Shown one piece after another: positions 33,374-40,910 of a DNA stretch of 62,116 bases. The position numbers were made by a program, and so were the translations under genes. The stretch comes from a virus. Below the pieces are notes generated by a model. It was not told the origin of the DNA. It was given only the letters and a program-made list of their open reading frames with translations, and did no database searches. The stretch is taken from positions 1 through 62,116 of IMG/VR virus record IMGVR_UViG_3300025913_000041; one strand, written 5' to 3'. Position 1 is the stretch's first letter; each line of letters begins with the position of its first letter.

Positions 33374-33538
33374 CTATTTTGGAATTAACGTTCTGATTTT
33401 AGCTGCAAAGCTCTTACCTGGCAACAAACTTAAACGCTCCCACTCATTTGGAGTGAGAGCGATAGACTTAACAACGGCTTTGTTTGGTTTTGGTGGCCGG
33501 GTTGATCCTACCGGCCTCCCTCTTTTCGTTTGGTTCAT
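33374..33538 (-). CDS. Small AT-hook/ribbon-helix-helix-like protein E
   Basis: A 54-residue basic protein: TKRGRPVGSTRPPKPNK (a canonical RGRP AT-hook core), then a strand SIALT and helices NEWERLSLLPGK and SFAAKIRTLIPK. Its ATG overlaps the DUF3560-like gene's stop, so it is co-expressed with that gene. Paralogue of the proteins at 29924 and 36316. Confidence 0.6.
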   Translation of the reverse strand: MNQTKRGRPVGSTRPPKPNKAVVKSIALTPNEWERLSLLPGKSFAAKIRTLIPK

Positions 33539-34332
33539 TGCGACACACGACCCGCGATCTGCTTTGCAAGATCGAATGACCATTGATTGTAATTGCGCTG
33601 CCATGCACCAGCGGTAGGAGACCATCGGAAGCCGTTACTCTTCAGGTCCTCGATTATCACGCGCTCTGGCTTCCCTTGGAATACCATTTTGACTCGATTG
33701 TCTATTGGATCGGCTTGGATCTCGACGCCATTGATTTCCACTGTAATCAGCGACATTTTAGAACGCGCTTCGAGTGATGCAATTCGCTGTTTAACCTGCT
33801 TCATTTGACCATTGGAGTTGGTCAATTTGTAGGATGCGAAGCCGATAGATCCGAAGCAATCCGGAGTGTATAGATTCACAATTTGCGCTTCTGATAGCCC
33901 CAAGGCGGTAAGACCTGCGCGGTTCTTTTTGAGGATCAGCTTGTTAATCGCAATCATTTGCGCGTGATCGCTTTGGAGTTTCGCAAGCTTGGCGCGAAGG
34001 GCTTCGAGTGCATCGGGATCGTCGGAAGATATCGCCGTATTCGACTCTGCCGCTGATGCTTTCGCGTCTAACGCAGAAGCCGCGTCCATCGCCTCAAATC
34101 CTCGACGGTAACCGCTTTCGATCTTGGCGCGGTATCCACGGTCTCGATTCTCAGAGTGGTGCCCGACTAGGATCGGCTGGCCAAAGGGAATAATTGAAGC
34201 ACGATCTCGTGCGGTCTTTAATGTGGACTCGGCTTCGTTGCGCTTACGGTCGGCGGCGGCTCTAAGCCGTTCGATTCTAGCGGCTCTGCGAATCTGAAAA
34301 TCGTTGGTTGCGGTTGGGTTCGTTGTGTTCAT
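33535..34332 (-). CDS. DUF3560-like protein, 265 aa
   Basis: The N-terminal basic helix (IERLRAAADRKRNEAE), then PFGQPILVGHHSENRDRGYR, is the hallmark of DUF3560 proteins found on plasmids and phages. A coiled-coil (LEALRAKLAKLQSDHAQ) and a C-terminal small domain with GFRWSPTAGAWQR follow. Function unknown, possibly nucleic-acid binding. The gene starts nine bases after a TATAAT box with a good -35. Confidence 0.7.
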   Translation of the reverse strand: MNTTNPTATNDFQIRRAARIERLRAAADRKRNEAESTLKTARDRASIIPFGQPILVGHHSENRDRGYRAKIESGYRRGFEAMDAASALDAKASAAESNTAISSDDPDALEALRAKLAKLQSDHAQMIAINKLILKKNRAGLTALGLSEAQIVNLYTPDCFGSIGFASYKLTNSNGQMKQVKQRIASLEARSKMSLITVEINGVEIQADPIDNRVKMVFQGKPERVIIEDLKSNGFRWSPTAGAWQRNYNQWSFDLAKQIAGRVSQ

Positions 34333-34341
34333 TACGATTTA

Positions 34342-34369
34342 ATTATACACCGCTTTTAATAGGATGCAA
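34342..34369 (-). promoter_or_regulatory. Consensus-like promoter of DUF3560-like gene
   Basis: -35 TTGCAT (34369-34364), 16-bp spacer ending GCGGTG, -10 TATAAT (34347-34342), ATG nine bases later. The same TTGCAT ... GCGGTG-TAT(A/C)AT elements occur in the plus-strand promoter at 36533-36561. Confidence 0.75.
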
Positions 34370-34399
34370 GCATTTATTTATGATTATCGAATAATTCTC

Positions 34400-34699
34400 T
34401 CAGCCTTCCTCTGTACTTGGTTTAGGGGATGGGCTTTCGAAATTGCTCTTTGCTAGTTGTCGCGCAAGTTTGGGGGATGCTTCCATGGCTTGGAATTGCT
34501 CGTCAATCAGCGTGGCAACATCAAGAGCCATATTGAGGCTAATTGGGATTATGCCATCGTCTCCAATGAGCAACCGGCCCGGCGTGATTGCAAATTCAAG
34601 ACCTGCGATTGTTTTGGTCATAAAAAGCGCATCGTATCCGCGCCTGAACGTCCAACTTTCAAAGCGTGGATCTGTTGCCCAAATCGGTTTCTCGCTCAT
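34400..34699 (-). CDS. Hypothetical protein, 99 aa
   Basis: Has its own AAGGAAGAC ribosome-binding site before ATG 34699. Contains FEFAITPGRLLIGDDGIIP-like beta region (residues 35-53) and a helical tail. No family recognised. Confidence 0.55.
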   Translation of the reverse strand: MSEKPIWATDPRFESWTFRRGYDALFMTKTIAGLEFAITPGRLLIGDDGIIPISLNMALDVATLIDEQFQAMEASPKLARQLAKSNFESPSPKPSTEEG

Positions 34700-34720
34700 G
34701 TCTTCCTTTGTTTGGCTGAG

Positions 34721-35014
34721 TCACCACTGTGACCGAATCTGATCTAAAAACCCCTGAGTCGAAAGATCGCCCGTAAGGTCTGGGTACTTGCCCTGCATTT
34801 CTGACAGTTTGGGCCACTCTTCGAAACTCGGAACATCTGACCAATGCACGACCCAGCATCCGCTTGCATTTGAGCACTCAGACCTAAGACTCAAAGCCCT
34901 CAACGTGGCTCTAAACTCGCAGGCTGCTTGAACTTCCACGAATAACCGCCAGTGGTCGTTACCATTCGATAAGTGCTCCACCACTTCCTTACTCTCTTGG
35001 TGTTCTGGGGTCAC
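34721..35014 (-). CDS. Hypothetical protein, 97 aa
   Basis: Starts at GTG 35014 overlapping the upstream stop (GTGA). Begins (M)TPEHQESKEVVEHLSNG. No function recognised. Confidence 0.5.
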   Translation of the reverse strand: MTPEHQESKEVVEHLSNGNDHWRLFVEVQAACEFRATLRALSLRSECSNASGCWVVHWSDVPSFEEWPKLSEMQGKYPDLTGDLSTQGFLDQIRSQW

Positions 35015-35232
35015 CTTAATTCACCTTTGTCGCCAAACAAAACGATGCCAATGTTGTGCTCGATGATCGCTTTCATTTCATCCGATGATTGGCCGCAGTC
35101 GTAACAGATCCGCTTCCCGCCAGGGCCGTAGGGTCTTGTTTCTGCGATCTTGCCGCACATTTGACAACCGTCTTCGATCTCACCGGCGATAACCGTAACC
35201 CTGTACGATCCGACTTCGATTAACCTGCTCAC
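35011..35232 (-). CDS. Zinc-ribbon-like protein, 73 aa
   Basis: Contains CQMC and CYDC pairs spaced about 20 residues apart, a likely zinc ribbon. N-terminal beta strand (GSYRVTVIAGEIE). Overlaps both neighbours by four bases. May bind nucleic acid or protein. Confidence 0.6.
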   Translation of the reverse strand: MSRLIEVGSYRVTVIAGEIEDGCQMCGKIAETRPYGPGGKRICYDCGQSSDEMKAIIEHNIGIVLFGDKGELR

Positions 35233-35423
35233 CCTTCCCCCTTTACTATTTGGCCGTCGCGAACTTCAATCTTTATACTTTTAAGCATTGAATAGGACTC
35301 ACCCGCTTGGGATTCAAGCGTCGAAATATCAAACTGGCTGAACTCGTTCGAAATGGCGCAAAGAGCATCGTAGGGTACTTCACCTTTTTCTAGTTCGACT
35401 TCAAAAACTACGATGCAGGTCAT
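35229..35423 (-). CDS. Hypothetical protein, 64 aa
   Basis: Begins MTCIVVFEVELEKGEVPYDA; acidic, mixed alpha/beta. Coupled to its neighbours by four-base overlaps. Unknown function. Confidence 0.55.
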   Translation of the reverse strand: MTCIVVFEVELEKGEVPYDALCAISNEFSQFDISTLESQAGESYSMLKSIKIEVRDGQIVKGEG

Positions 35424-35728
35424 TGGTCAGTACCTCCCGTGTGGATCGCATTAGCTTTTTCTCTGCGGCTTGCAGCTATGCCAAGACTGCAATTCAAGGC
35501 TCCGAATACCAGCGCGATCAACTGGAAAATCGTAAATCCGAATGCTGCCGACGCTCTGCTTATGGCCGTGGTCGTTCCGAATATGGAATTACTTACCGCC
35601 ATCGTTGCGGCGACGATCAGAACAATGAGCACGAAAAACAGAAGACACGCGAGGTAGGCGAACGCGAAATAAAGCACGGCCCTGACTCCCAGGGATAGGT
35701 TTTCAATGCTCGATTGTGATTTGCTCAT
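35420..35728 (-). CDS. Membrane protein, 102 aa
   Basis: Two or three hydrophobic segments at about residues 15-45 (LYFAFAYLACLLFFVLIVLI) and 60-85 (FGFTIFQLIALVFGALNCSL), ending in a short charged tail. Accessory inner-membrane protein of unknown role. Confidence 0.6.
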   Translation of the reverse strand: MSKSQSSIENLSLGVRAVLYFAFAYLACLLFFVLIVLIVAATMAVSNSIFGTTTAISRASAAFGFTIFQLIALVFGALNCSLGIAASRREKANAIHTGGTDQ

Positions 35729-36030
35729 CCCTCTACCTCTTTAGAAGTGCCACCGTGCAATCTCAAAACGCCGTTCTCGATCATCTTGCCGATCCCTCGC
35801 AACAAGCATTCGCCGCACTCAAACCGTTCTGCCTCTGGCAACTCAAGGCTCTTGAAAGGATACGATGTGACGATCTTGCCGTCTTGCTTGGCATAGAATC
35901 CCCACTCTTCCGAATCGGGACGCGGCAAATCGCCCTCAGACGCCAAAGCATAGCCAAATTCGTACCCGTAGTAAAACTCTAGGGCGCTGGTGTCCAGATA
36001 TGCGTAATCGCTCGAAACTCCTGTCTTCAT
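35725..36030 (-). CDS. Hypothetical protein, 101 aa
   Basis: Begins MKTGVSSDYAYLDTSALEFY; aromatic-rich N-terminal half and CGEC near residue 73. AGAGGA upstream is a reasonable ribosome-binding site. No family recognised. Confidence 0.55.
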   Translation of the reverse strand: MKTGVSSDYAYLDTSALEFYYGYEFGYALASEGDLPRPDSEEWGFYAKQDGKIVTSYPFKSLELPEAERFECGECLLRGIGKMIENGVLRLHGGTSKEVEG

Positions 36031-36083
36031 TTTTGGTTCCTCTCACGCTCTATAAGGGAGCGGATGTTAAAATCCCTATCCAT
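36027..36083 (-). CDS. 18-residue ORF resembling a paralogue C-terminus
   Basis: Encodes MDRDFNIRSLIERERNQK, matching the last helix of protein A at 29924 (YIRSLIDRERKG). Its stop overlaps the ATG of the 101-residue gene (ATGA). It may be the remnant of a deleted AT-hook/RHH paralogue kept as a coupling ORF. Confidence 0.35.
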   Translation of the reverse strand: MDRDFNIRSLIERERNQK

Positions 36084-36094
36084 CGTTGCGGTGC

Positions 36095-36319
36095 TCAATG
36101 CGTCACGAACCTATACTCCTGATCGTACAGCAAAGGCAACATTTCCGCGTAAGCATTCTGAATGGCCGAATCTCCGTCAGCATGTCCGCGATCCCATGCA
36201 AGATCGAACAGATAATGGCTGGCTGGCCCTGTTTGCACTCCGTAAACAGATTCGAGACGGGCCTTCGTTGCCCGCTGATCGTCACTCAAGCGCGAAAGGT
36301 AAATTGCTTGGTCGTTCAT
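36095..36319 (-). CDS. Hypothetical protein, 74 aa
   Basis: ATG 36319 overlaps the stop of the AT-hook/RHH gene (ATGA). Begins MNDQAIYLSRLSDDQRATKA; helical. Unknown function. Confidence 0.55.
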   Translation of the reverse strand: MNDQAIYLSRLSDDQRATKARLESVYGVQTGPASHYLFDLAWDRGHADGDSAIQNAYAEMLPLLYDQEYRFVTH

Positions 36320-36471
36320 CGCTTCCGATCCTCTTCTACCATCCGTCGAATGTAAGGACTCGCACCTTCTGGTTGGTTGTTGACGTGTGCCCATTGAGCC
36401 GCAGTCAGATGTACCGATCCGCGCTTGAGCTTCTTTTCATCGGCTAGTGCCGGTCTTCCCTTGCTTGCCAT
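36316..36471 (-). CDS. Small AT-hook/ribbon-helix-helix-like protein B, leaderless
   Basis: A 51-residue basic protein: MASKGRPALADEKKLKRG, strand SVHLT, helix AAQWAHVNNQPEG, and helix SPYIRRMVEEDRKR. Same plan as protein A. The ATG at 36471 lies six bases after a CATAAT box. It heads the leftward operon and faces a divergent plus-strand promoter, the expected position of a regulator controlling both. Confidence 0.65.
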   Translation of the reverse strand: MASKGRPALADEKKLKRGSVHLTAAQWAHVNNQPEGASPYIRRMVEEDRKR

Positions 36472-36477
36472 ATCCAT

Positions 36478-36561
36478 ATTATGCACACTTTTCAGGATAT
36501 TTAGCGATATGTTTCGTGGGCCAATAAAATGCTTGCATTCCTGATATATGCGGTGTATCAT
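36478..36561. promoter_or_regulatory. Divergent promoter region at 36.5 kb
   Basis: Leftward -10 CATAAT (36483-36478). Rightward -35 TTGCAT (36533-36538), 17-bp spacer, -10 TATCAT (36556-36561). GCGATAT at 36504 recalls the motif in the other divergent regions. A transcript from the right promoter has a normal leader with an AAGGAA ribosome-binding site. Confidence 0.65.
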
Positions 36562-36595
36562 ATATCCAGCAAGCCCAAGAGGGCAAGGAAACGAA

Positions 36596-36913
36596 ATGAA
36601 CACCACACGAAACGAAGTCATCGCCACACTGAAAGCCAACCTCAAGGGCCGCGTCTCCTTTCCGCTCTCGATCACTGGCGGCAAGGGAACTGCATATGGT
36701 TGGATCACGATTCGAACCGCACCAAGAGCAGCGGAAAACGAATACGGGTACATGACCGAGGCGCAACGGGCAGAACTCGCAAAGGCACTCGGGCTCAATT
36801 CAGTCCACATGCAGGGCGTCATGATCGCCTCTTCGAACGCCTACTACCAAGAATATCTCGACCGATCCGCAGGGAAGACGCCATCCAAGATCGCCGAACC
36901 TTACTGGGATTGA
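36596..36913 (+). CDS. Hypothetical protein, 105 aa
   Basis: First gene of the ten-gene plus-strand operon; CAAGGAA lies before ATG 36596. Begins MNTTRNEVIATLKANLKGRV and has a conserved-looking GGKGTAYGWITIRTAP strand region. I recognise no named family. Confidence 0.65.
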   Translation: MNTTRNEVIATLKANLKGRVSFPLSITGGKGTAYGWITIRTAPRAAENEYGYMTEAQRAELAKALGLNSVHMQGVMIASSNAYYQEYLDRSAGKTPSKIAEPYWD

Positions 36914-36948
36914 TTCCCCACCATCCCGAACCACAAGGACAAAACGAA

Positions 36949-37116
36949 ATGAACGCTACAACCATCCGATCAATCGAAGACGCAACCAAGACCGCCGCAA
37001 TCATGATGGCAAACGAAGACGGTGGCGGCTGGACCTACAAGGCTATCGAAATCGGCCAGGGCAAAGCCTACATTGAGATCCGAGACGAAGAGGGTTTCGA
37101 AGTCGGACGAGTTTAA
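36949..37116 (+). CDS. Hypothetical protein, 55 aa
   Basis: Short protein (MNATTIRSIEDATKTAAIMM) with AAGGACAAAACGAA before the start. Spaced 35 bases from the previous gene, unlike the overlapping minus-strand operons. Confidence 0.6.
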   Translation: MNATTIRSIEDATKTAAIMMANEDGGGWTYKAIEIGQGKAYIEIRDEEGFEVGRV

Positions 37117-37149
37117 CTACCATCCCCATTAACCAGGAAAGTAAAGAAA

Positions 37150-37353
37150 ATGAACAAGACGCATTTTAGGAATCTGAAATCCAATCGGACACTCGAATCG
37201 AACATCGGCGGATACTCCGAGTGGGATACGGTCGAAGCGTTCGACCCGACGACTGAAACCGTTCTCATGGTTCGCTCGTGCGGCACTGACTACAATCCGA
37301 TTCCCTTCACTTTTGCCGACGTCCGAGAGTTCGGAATGAAACTCGTCGCCTAG
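37150..37353 (+). CDS. Hypothetical protein, 67 aa
   Basis: Preceded by CAGGAAAG. Mixed protein (MNKTHFRNLKSNRTLESNIG) with no recognised domain; operon member. Confidence 0.6.
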   Translation: MNKTHFRNLKSNRTLESNIGGYSEWDTVEAFDPTTETVLMVRSCGTDYNPIPFTFADVREFGMKLVA

Positions 37354-37383
37354 CCTCTCTTAATCACCTTAAGGACTATCAGA

Positions 37384-37719
37384 ATGAACACCACCGAACA
37401 GAATTTGATCGAAGCGGCCCGTAAATGGTTCGTCGCTGATGCCGCCCATCACGGCACGAGCGAACTCCAAGAACTCCGCGCGGCTATAGCTTTGAACGTT
37501 CAGGAATCGCCTTTCCCTGAGCCTCTTTTGAAGAAGGGCAACCTAACCGCTTGGGCGATTCTTGACGGCTCTATGGTCATCCTGGCCCGCAATAAGACCG
37601 AAGCCCGAGAAGGTTGCGGGTACGGCGGTATGAACTCCATCCGATGCGAACCGGCAACGATGGAGCAAGTCCGCTACTACCTGTCGGCTCGCGGCATCAC
37701 AGAACTCGAAGAAGCCTAA
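37384..37719 (+). CDS. Hypothetical protein, 111 aa
   Basis: Preceded by AAGGACTATCAGA. N-terminal helix (TEQNLIEAARKWFVADAAHH), C-terminal QVRYYLSARGITELEEA. Unknown function. Confidence 0.6.
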   Translation: MNTTEQNLIEAARKWFVADAAHHGTSELQELRAAIALNVQESPFPEPLLKKGNLTAWAILDGSMVILARNKTEAREGCGYGGMNSIRCEPATMEQVRYYLSARGITELEEA

Positions 37720-37752
37720 CTCCCTTCCCCTCTCTAAACATAGGAAAGAACC

Positions 37753-37995
37753 ATGAAAATAATTGCCGATGAAGAAGGATTTAACGCGCTCTACAACGAG
37801 TGCTATGGACCAGCAGGAAGCCGCTTATTGCGCCGAGCCGCCCGCGATGGGGTTATTGATTCGCAGACATTCGGAGAGTCAACTATCGAAGCTGGATCGC
37901 TTTCTGATGGTTCCGATTTCTCAGAATCAGATATGGAAACCTTGGCAGCTATCGCCCGCGAAATCAACGGTCACAACCTTCGAATCGAAGCCTAA
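37753..37995 (+). CDS. Hypothetical protein, 80 aa
   Basis: Preceded by TAGGAAAGAACC. Acidic (SLSDGSDFSESDMETL) with an RLLRRAARDG stretch. No family recognised. Confidence 0.6.
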   Translation: MKIIADEEGFNALYNECYGPAGSRLLRRAARDGVIDSQTFGESTIEAGSLSDGSDFSESDMETLAAIAREINGHNLRIEA

Positions 37996-38025
37996 CCAAC
38001 CCTCACCCTTACAGGAGAATTCAAC

Positions 38026-38298
38026 ATGCCGACAATCTGCACACGATGCGAAGGAACTGGGTTCCTGAATCTACACCAAGTTCCATTAGAGATCTTGGCC
38101 TATGCTCATAGATCCGGTGAAGTAACCGGCATTTTGGAATGGATCAAAAAGACGCCCGATACAGATAGCTGCGTTTGTGACTGTTGCGGCGATACCGACG
38201 ATTGGTATGGCACACGCGGTTACCACTACGGCCCCGAAGATCCACGAGGACCAAACGGACCCTACGCCTACAATGGCGGCTTATGTGAATGCAATTAA
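38026..38298 (+). CDS. Cys-rich zinc-binding-like protein, 90 aa
   Basis: Contains CTRC near the start, CVCDCC in the middle and CEC at the end, suggesting DnaJ-like or knuckle-type zinc binding. Preceded by ACAGGAGAATTCAAC. Unknown function. Confidence 0.6.
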   Translation: MPTICTRCEGTGFLNLHQVPLEILAYAHRSGEVTGILEWIKKTPDTDSCVCDCCGDTDDWYGTRGYHYGPEDPRGPNGPYAYNGGLCECN

Positions 38299-38350
38299 CT
38301 CCGATTTTAACACCGCTCCCTCCGGTTAGAGGGAAAGGAAACTGAACGAA

Positions 38351-38764
38351 ATGGGAACTAATTACTACTTGAGACAGAACACTTGCCCGCATTGCGGACG
38401 AGGTGACGAACAGATCCACATCGGTAAATCATCCGCTGGTTGGTGCTTTTCTTTGCAGGTTTTCGAGCCTTACGAAGACTGGACTCTTGACCGATGGATT
38501 GAGCGATTCAACGAACCAGGCGCGAAGATCTACAGCGAATACGAAGAACTCACAACCGTCGAAGACATGATCGGCACTATCACCAATCGCGGGTCAAGCG
38601 GTCGCTCTGATGGTTGGTGGCATGGCTACAAAAGCGCGGCCGATTTCTATTCTCAGAACCACGCCGAGCCGGGACCGAACAACCTATGCCGCCATCAGAT
38701 CGGGCACTATTGCGTCGGCCACGGCGAAGGAACCTATGACTACATCCCAGGAGATTTTAGCTAA
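38351..38764 (+). CDS. GTNYY-type phage protein with zinc knuckle, 137 aa
   Basis: Starts MGTNYYLRQNTCPHCGRGDE, a layout seen in many phage proteins of unknown function: GTNYY, then a CPHCGR knuckle and an HIGKSSAGWCF strand. The C-terminal half is rich in G, H, Y and W. Confidence 0.65.
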   Translation: MGTNYYLRQNTCPHCGRGDEQIHIGKSSAGWCFSLQVFEPYEDWTLDRWIERFNEPGAKIYSEYEELTTVEDMIGTITNRGSSGRSDGWWHGYKSAADFYSQNHAEPGPNNLCRHQIGHYCVGHGEGTYDYIPGDFS

Positions 38765-38765
38765 C

Positions 38766-39014
38766 ATGCCTCCACTAACACCAGACGAGGCAACGGATCT
38801 GATAATCCTTGCGCATCCTTGGGATCATGAATCCGTACATAAGCCCGGCGATTCTTGCCACTATTCAGGCAAAGGATCAACAGGCGTTATGCACGGCAAC
38901 GTAACCAGCATAAATACGCTTTTTCGAATGCTAGGCACATCCGCAGAGCCTGGAAAATATTACAGAATTTCGATAACGCAAGAGTCAGATGAGACTCAAA
39001 GTGGCAATCCATGA
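38766..39014 (+). CDS. Hypothetical protein, 82 aa
   Basis: Begins one base after the previous stop. Contains HKPGDSCHYSGKGSTGVMHG with His and Cys. No recognised family; coupled to the next gene (ATGA). Confidence 0.55.
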   Translation: MPPLTPDEATDLIILAHPWDHESVHKPGDSCHYSGKGSTGVMHGNVTSINTLFRMLGTSAEPGKYYRISITQESDETQSGNP

Positions 39015-39259
39015 AACAATCCCTATTCCACCTAAGCCGCACTTTCGTTATCTGCTGCCTAGCCCTCATAGTTCTTATGTTGGCCTGCTTCCCACACAAA
39101 GCCGTGCCGAAATGTCACGACTGGACAAAACTGCGCTCGATCCGAGAAGATACAAACGGCCAACTCATCATCGACGCGCCTTTGATTCCATGCCCGAGCG
39201 AAAACTGGGTGAAAGGACGCGAGGTTCCTCTTTCTGAATTCCTACGAGGTTCAAAATGA
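39011..39259 (+). CDS. Membrane-anchored or secreted protein, 82 aa
   Basis: A hydrophobic segment (FVICCLALIVLMLACF, residues 12-27) after a short basic start suggests a membrane anchor or lipoprotein-like signal ending in C26. The rest is soluble with two further Cys. Unknown role. Confidence 0.6.
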   Translation: MKQSLFHLSRTFVICCLALIVLMLACFPHKAVPKCHDWTKLRSIREDTNGQLIIDAPLIPCPSENWVKGREVPLSEFLRGSK

Positions 39260-39456
39260 CACTTGAACGCTATTGGTCGGACGGATCACGCGATAAGACC
39301 TTCGTTTGGAAGCGATCCCGGTTATCGCTTGACGATCCCGAAAGACCGGCATACCTCACTGAACAAATCATCGTCAAAGGCACCGACGTTGATTCCTGCC
39401 TACCGACCCGAGATGATCCGCGCTGGAAACCCTTTTCGGAATGTCCTCCAAGGTAA
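39256..39456 (+). CDS. Hypothetical protein, 66 aa
   Basis: Last gene of the plus-strand operon, overlapping the previous gene by four bases. Basic, ends RWKPFSECPPR. Followed directly by a terminator. Confidence 0.6.
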   Translation: MTLERYWSDGSRDKTFVWKRSRLSLDDPERPAYLTEQIIVKGTDVDSCLPTRDDPRWKPFSECPPR

Positions 39457-39490
39457 ATAAACCGGTTCACCAAGGACCGGCTTTTATTTT
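39454..39490. terminator. Bidirectional terminator between convergent operons
   Basis: CCGGT/ACCGG stem (39462-39480) with CTTTTATTTT after it on the plus strand and TTTATTTA after it on the minus strand. It can stop both the 36.6-39.5 kb and the 49.8-39.6 kb transcripts. Confidence 0.8.
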
Positions 39491-39601
39491 GGCTGAAATT
39501 CGCCTCTACAGCGCGATTTAAGCCGTGCAGGTCTCGGAAGTCGTCCGAATGCGACAGAACGCCGCAAATCAAGAATTTGATGGCAAGAATCATCAAAAGA
39601 G

Positions 39602-40021
39602 CTAGACATCCTGCGCCGTCAAAAGTAATTGGCCTTTGGGATTGGCTTTTATAAGCCTATAGTTCTCTCTGAATCGCTGAACGGTCAGTCGGTAAATCTT
39701 CGCTGCTCCCGTCGATTCGTAAGAGCGCAACTCTACGACGCCTTTTGAGAAATCCCAAGCAAATGGGCCACATGCTCCTGTGGACCCATAGGTGTCACCA
39801 GCCCTAACAATGCCCGCATGCTTGACGATCCTTGCAGGTTCGATCTTGGGAGCCACTTCGACCGGCTCGGAAAATTCCACCAGTGACCAAGCCCTGACGG
39901 ATGACCTATCTACACCGTATTTCTTCGCTACCGCATGAATTGCCATACCTGCTAGGCGATCCATTCGGACGGCCTTGCGTACCTCTTCGCTATGATTCCC
40001 GATTCCCTTACGCCGTCCCAT
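39602..40021 (-). CDS. Helix-turn-helix protein, 139 aa
   Basis: Residues about 8-45 (NHSEEVRKAVRMDRLAGM, then AVAKKYGVDRSSVRAW) form a resolvase/transposase-type HTH. The C-terminal domain contains FSKGVVELRSYE and KIYRLTVQRFRENYR. Likely DNA-binding regulator at the 3' end of the replication operon. ATG 40021 is chosen over 40057, which lies in the upstream gene. Confidence 0.65.
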   Translation of the reverse strand: MGRRKGIGNHSEEVRKAVRMDRLAGMAIHAVAKKYGVDRSSVRAWSLVEFSEPVEVAPKIEPARIVKHAGIVRAGDTYGSTGACGPFAWDFSKGVVELRSYESTGAAKIYRLTVQRFRENYRLIKANPKGQLLLTAQDV

Positions 40022-40028
40022 TTTCGAC

Positions 40029-40316
40029 CTACGACACACTGAACCCGTTCTCAACAAATAGCGCCTCGACTTCTGCCCGCGTCTTTTTGTTCGAGTTGTC
40101 CAACGATATGCCTACCGTTGCTTCACCGACTTGAAATGATCCATGTGAGACGTCCACGATGTGCCATATCGTCTGGGCTGTCCTAATCTCCATGCCGTTT
40201 GGAAAGTCGATTTTCTGATCATATCCGAAAGTCCAGCCACTCGGAACGGTCGCAGAACGAGACACTTTGAACTGTCCATCTAAACAGGTGATGGTGCCCG
40301 AGAGGATTATTGTCAT
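40029..40316 (-). CDS. Hypothetical protein, 95 aa
   Basis: Beta-rich protein (MTIILSGTITCLDGQFKVSR) with a helical end. Overlaps the previous gene (ATGA). No function assigned. Confidence 0.55.
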   Translation of the reverse strand: MTIILSGTITCLDGQFKVSRSATVPSGWTFGYDQKIDFPNGMEIRTAQTIWHIVDVSHGSFQVGEATVGISLDNSNKKTRAEVEALFVENGFSVS

Positions 40317-40540
40317 GCCACACCAGCCAAGCCGTTTAGCCTTTCCACCGCTTCAAGTCGAATACGCTCGAACTCCTGCTCATCTGCCGCGCCAAGTCCA
40401 AAGCCTTCAACCGCCGACGTTCGCCAACTCAGAAGCCAAACAAGAAACGAAGCCAGTCGCCAGGATCGGACCCGGCAATATACGCGAATGTCTCGCAAGC
40501 CATCCTCCGTGTCTATCGCGCTGAAAATTACGACCTTCAC
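40313..40540 (-). CDS. Hypothetical protein, 75 aa
   Basis: GTG start at 40540 overlapping the upstream stop. One hydrophobic stretch (LASFLVWLLSW) then an acidic amphipathic helix; may be membrane-associated. Confidence 0.5.
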   Translation of the reverse strand: MKVVIFSAIDTEDGLRDIRVYCRVRSWRLASFLVWLLSWRTSAVEGFGLGAADEQEFERIRLEAVERLNGLAGVA

Positions 40541-40734
40541 TTCCTCATCTCCTTTTCCAGTCCTTCCCGTGTCTCAAAAAGCCAGGGGATAGGCATTTCT
40601 TGCGTTGCGCTTTCGGTCTTCACCTTGGCGCGGTTTGTCAATTCGAACTCCTTCATCAAGATCCCAGATTTAATGCCCGGCTCAATGCGGGGCACCGTGA
40701 AAAATAGCTCCATTCCTGGCTTCCAAACACTCAT
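40537..40734 (-). CDS. Hypothetical protein, 65 aa
   Basis: Begins MSVWKPGMELFFTVPRIEPG; basic C-terminus. Coupled at both ends; unknown function. Confidence 0.55.
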   Translation of the reverse strand: MSVWKPGMELFFTVPRIEPGIKSGILMKEFELTNRAKVKTESATQEMPIPWLFETREGLEKEMRK

Positions 40735-40910
40735 GCTCGACTCCCGTAGACTGCTTTTTGGATCTTCGAAAGTTTGCGAGCGGGTGCCCGGTGTTGCTCA
40801 AAGCATCGGCTACACAGACCCAATGCGCGGTGTTTTCTCTCGCTTGTGCCGCACTTCTGGCATTCATCATATTTCCAACTCCAGCGGATCTTGATACTAT
40901 CGTGATCCAT
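40731..40910 (-). CDS. Zinc-finger-like protein, 59 aa
   Basis: Encodes a 59-residue basic protein with CQKC and CSRC pairs (YDECQKCGTSERKHRALGLC), a treble-clef-like zinc finger. A GGAGG ribosome-binding site lies nine bases before ATG 40910. Overlaps its neighbours and is probably nucleic-acid binding. Confidence 0.65.
   Translation of the reverse strand: MDHDSIKIRWSWKYDECQKCGTSERKHRALGLCSRCFEQHRAPARKLSKIQKAVYGSRA

Noticed and set aside
39270-39596. Minus-strand ORF running through the bidirectional terminator
   Set aside because: It overlaps the plus-strand gene 39256-39456 and the terminator hairpin; composition is not protein-like.
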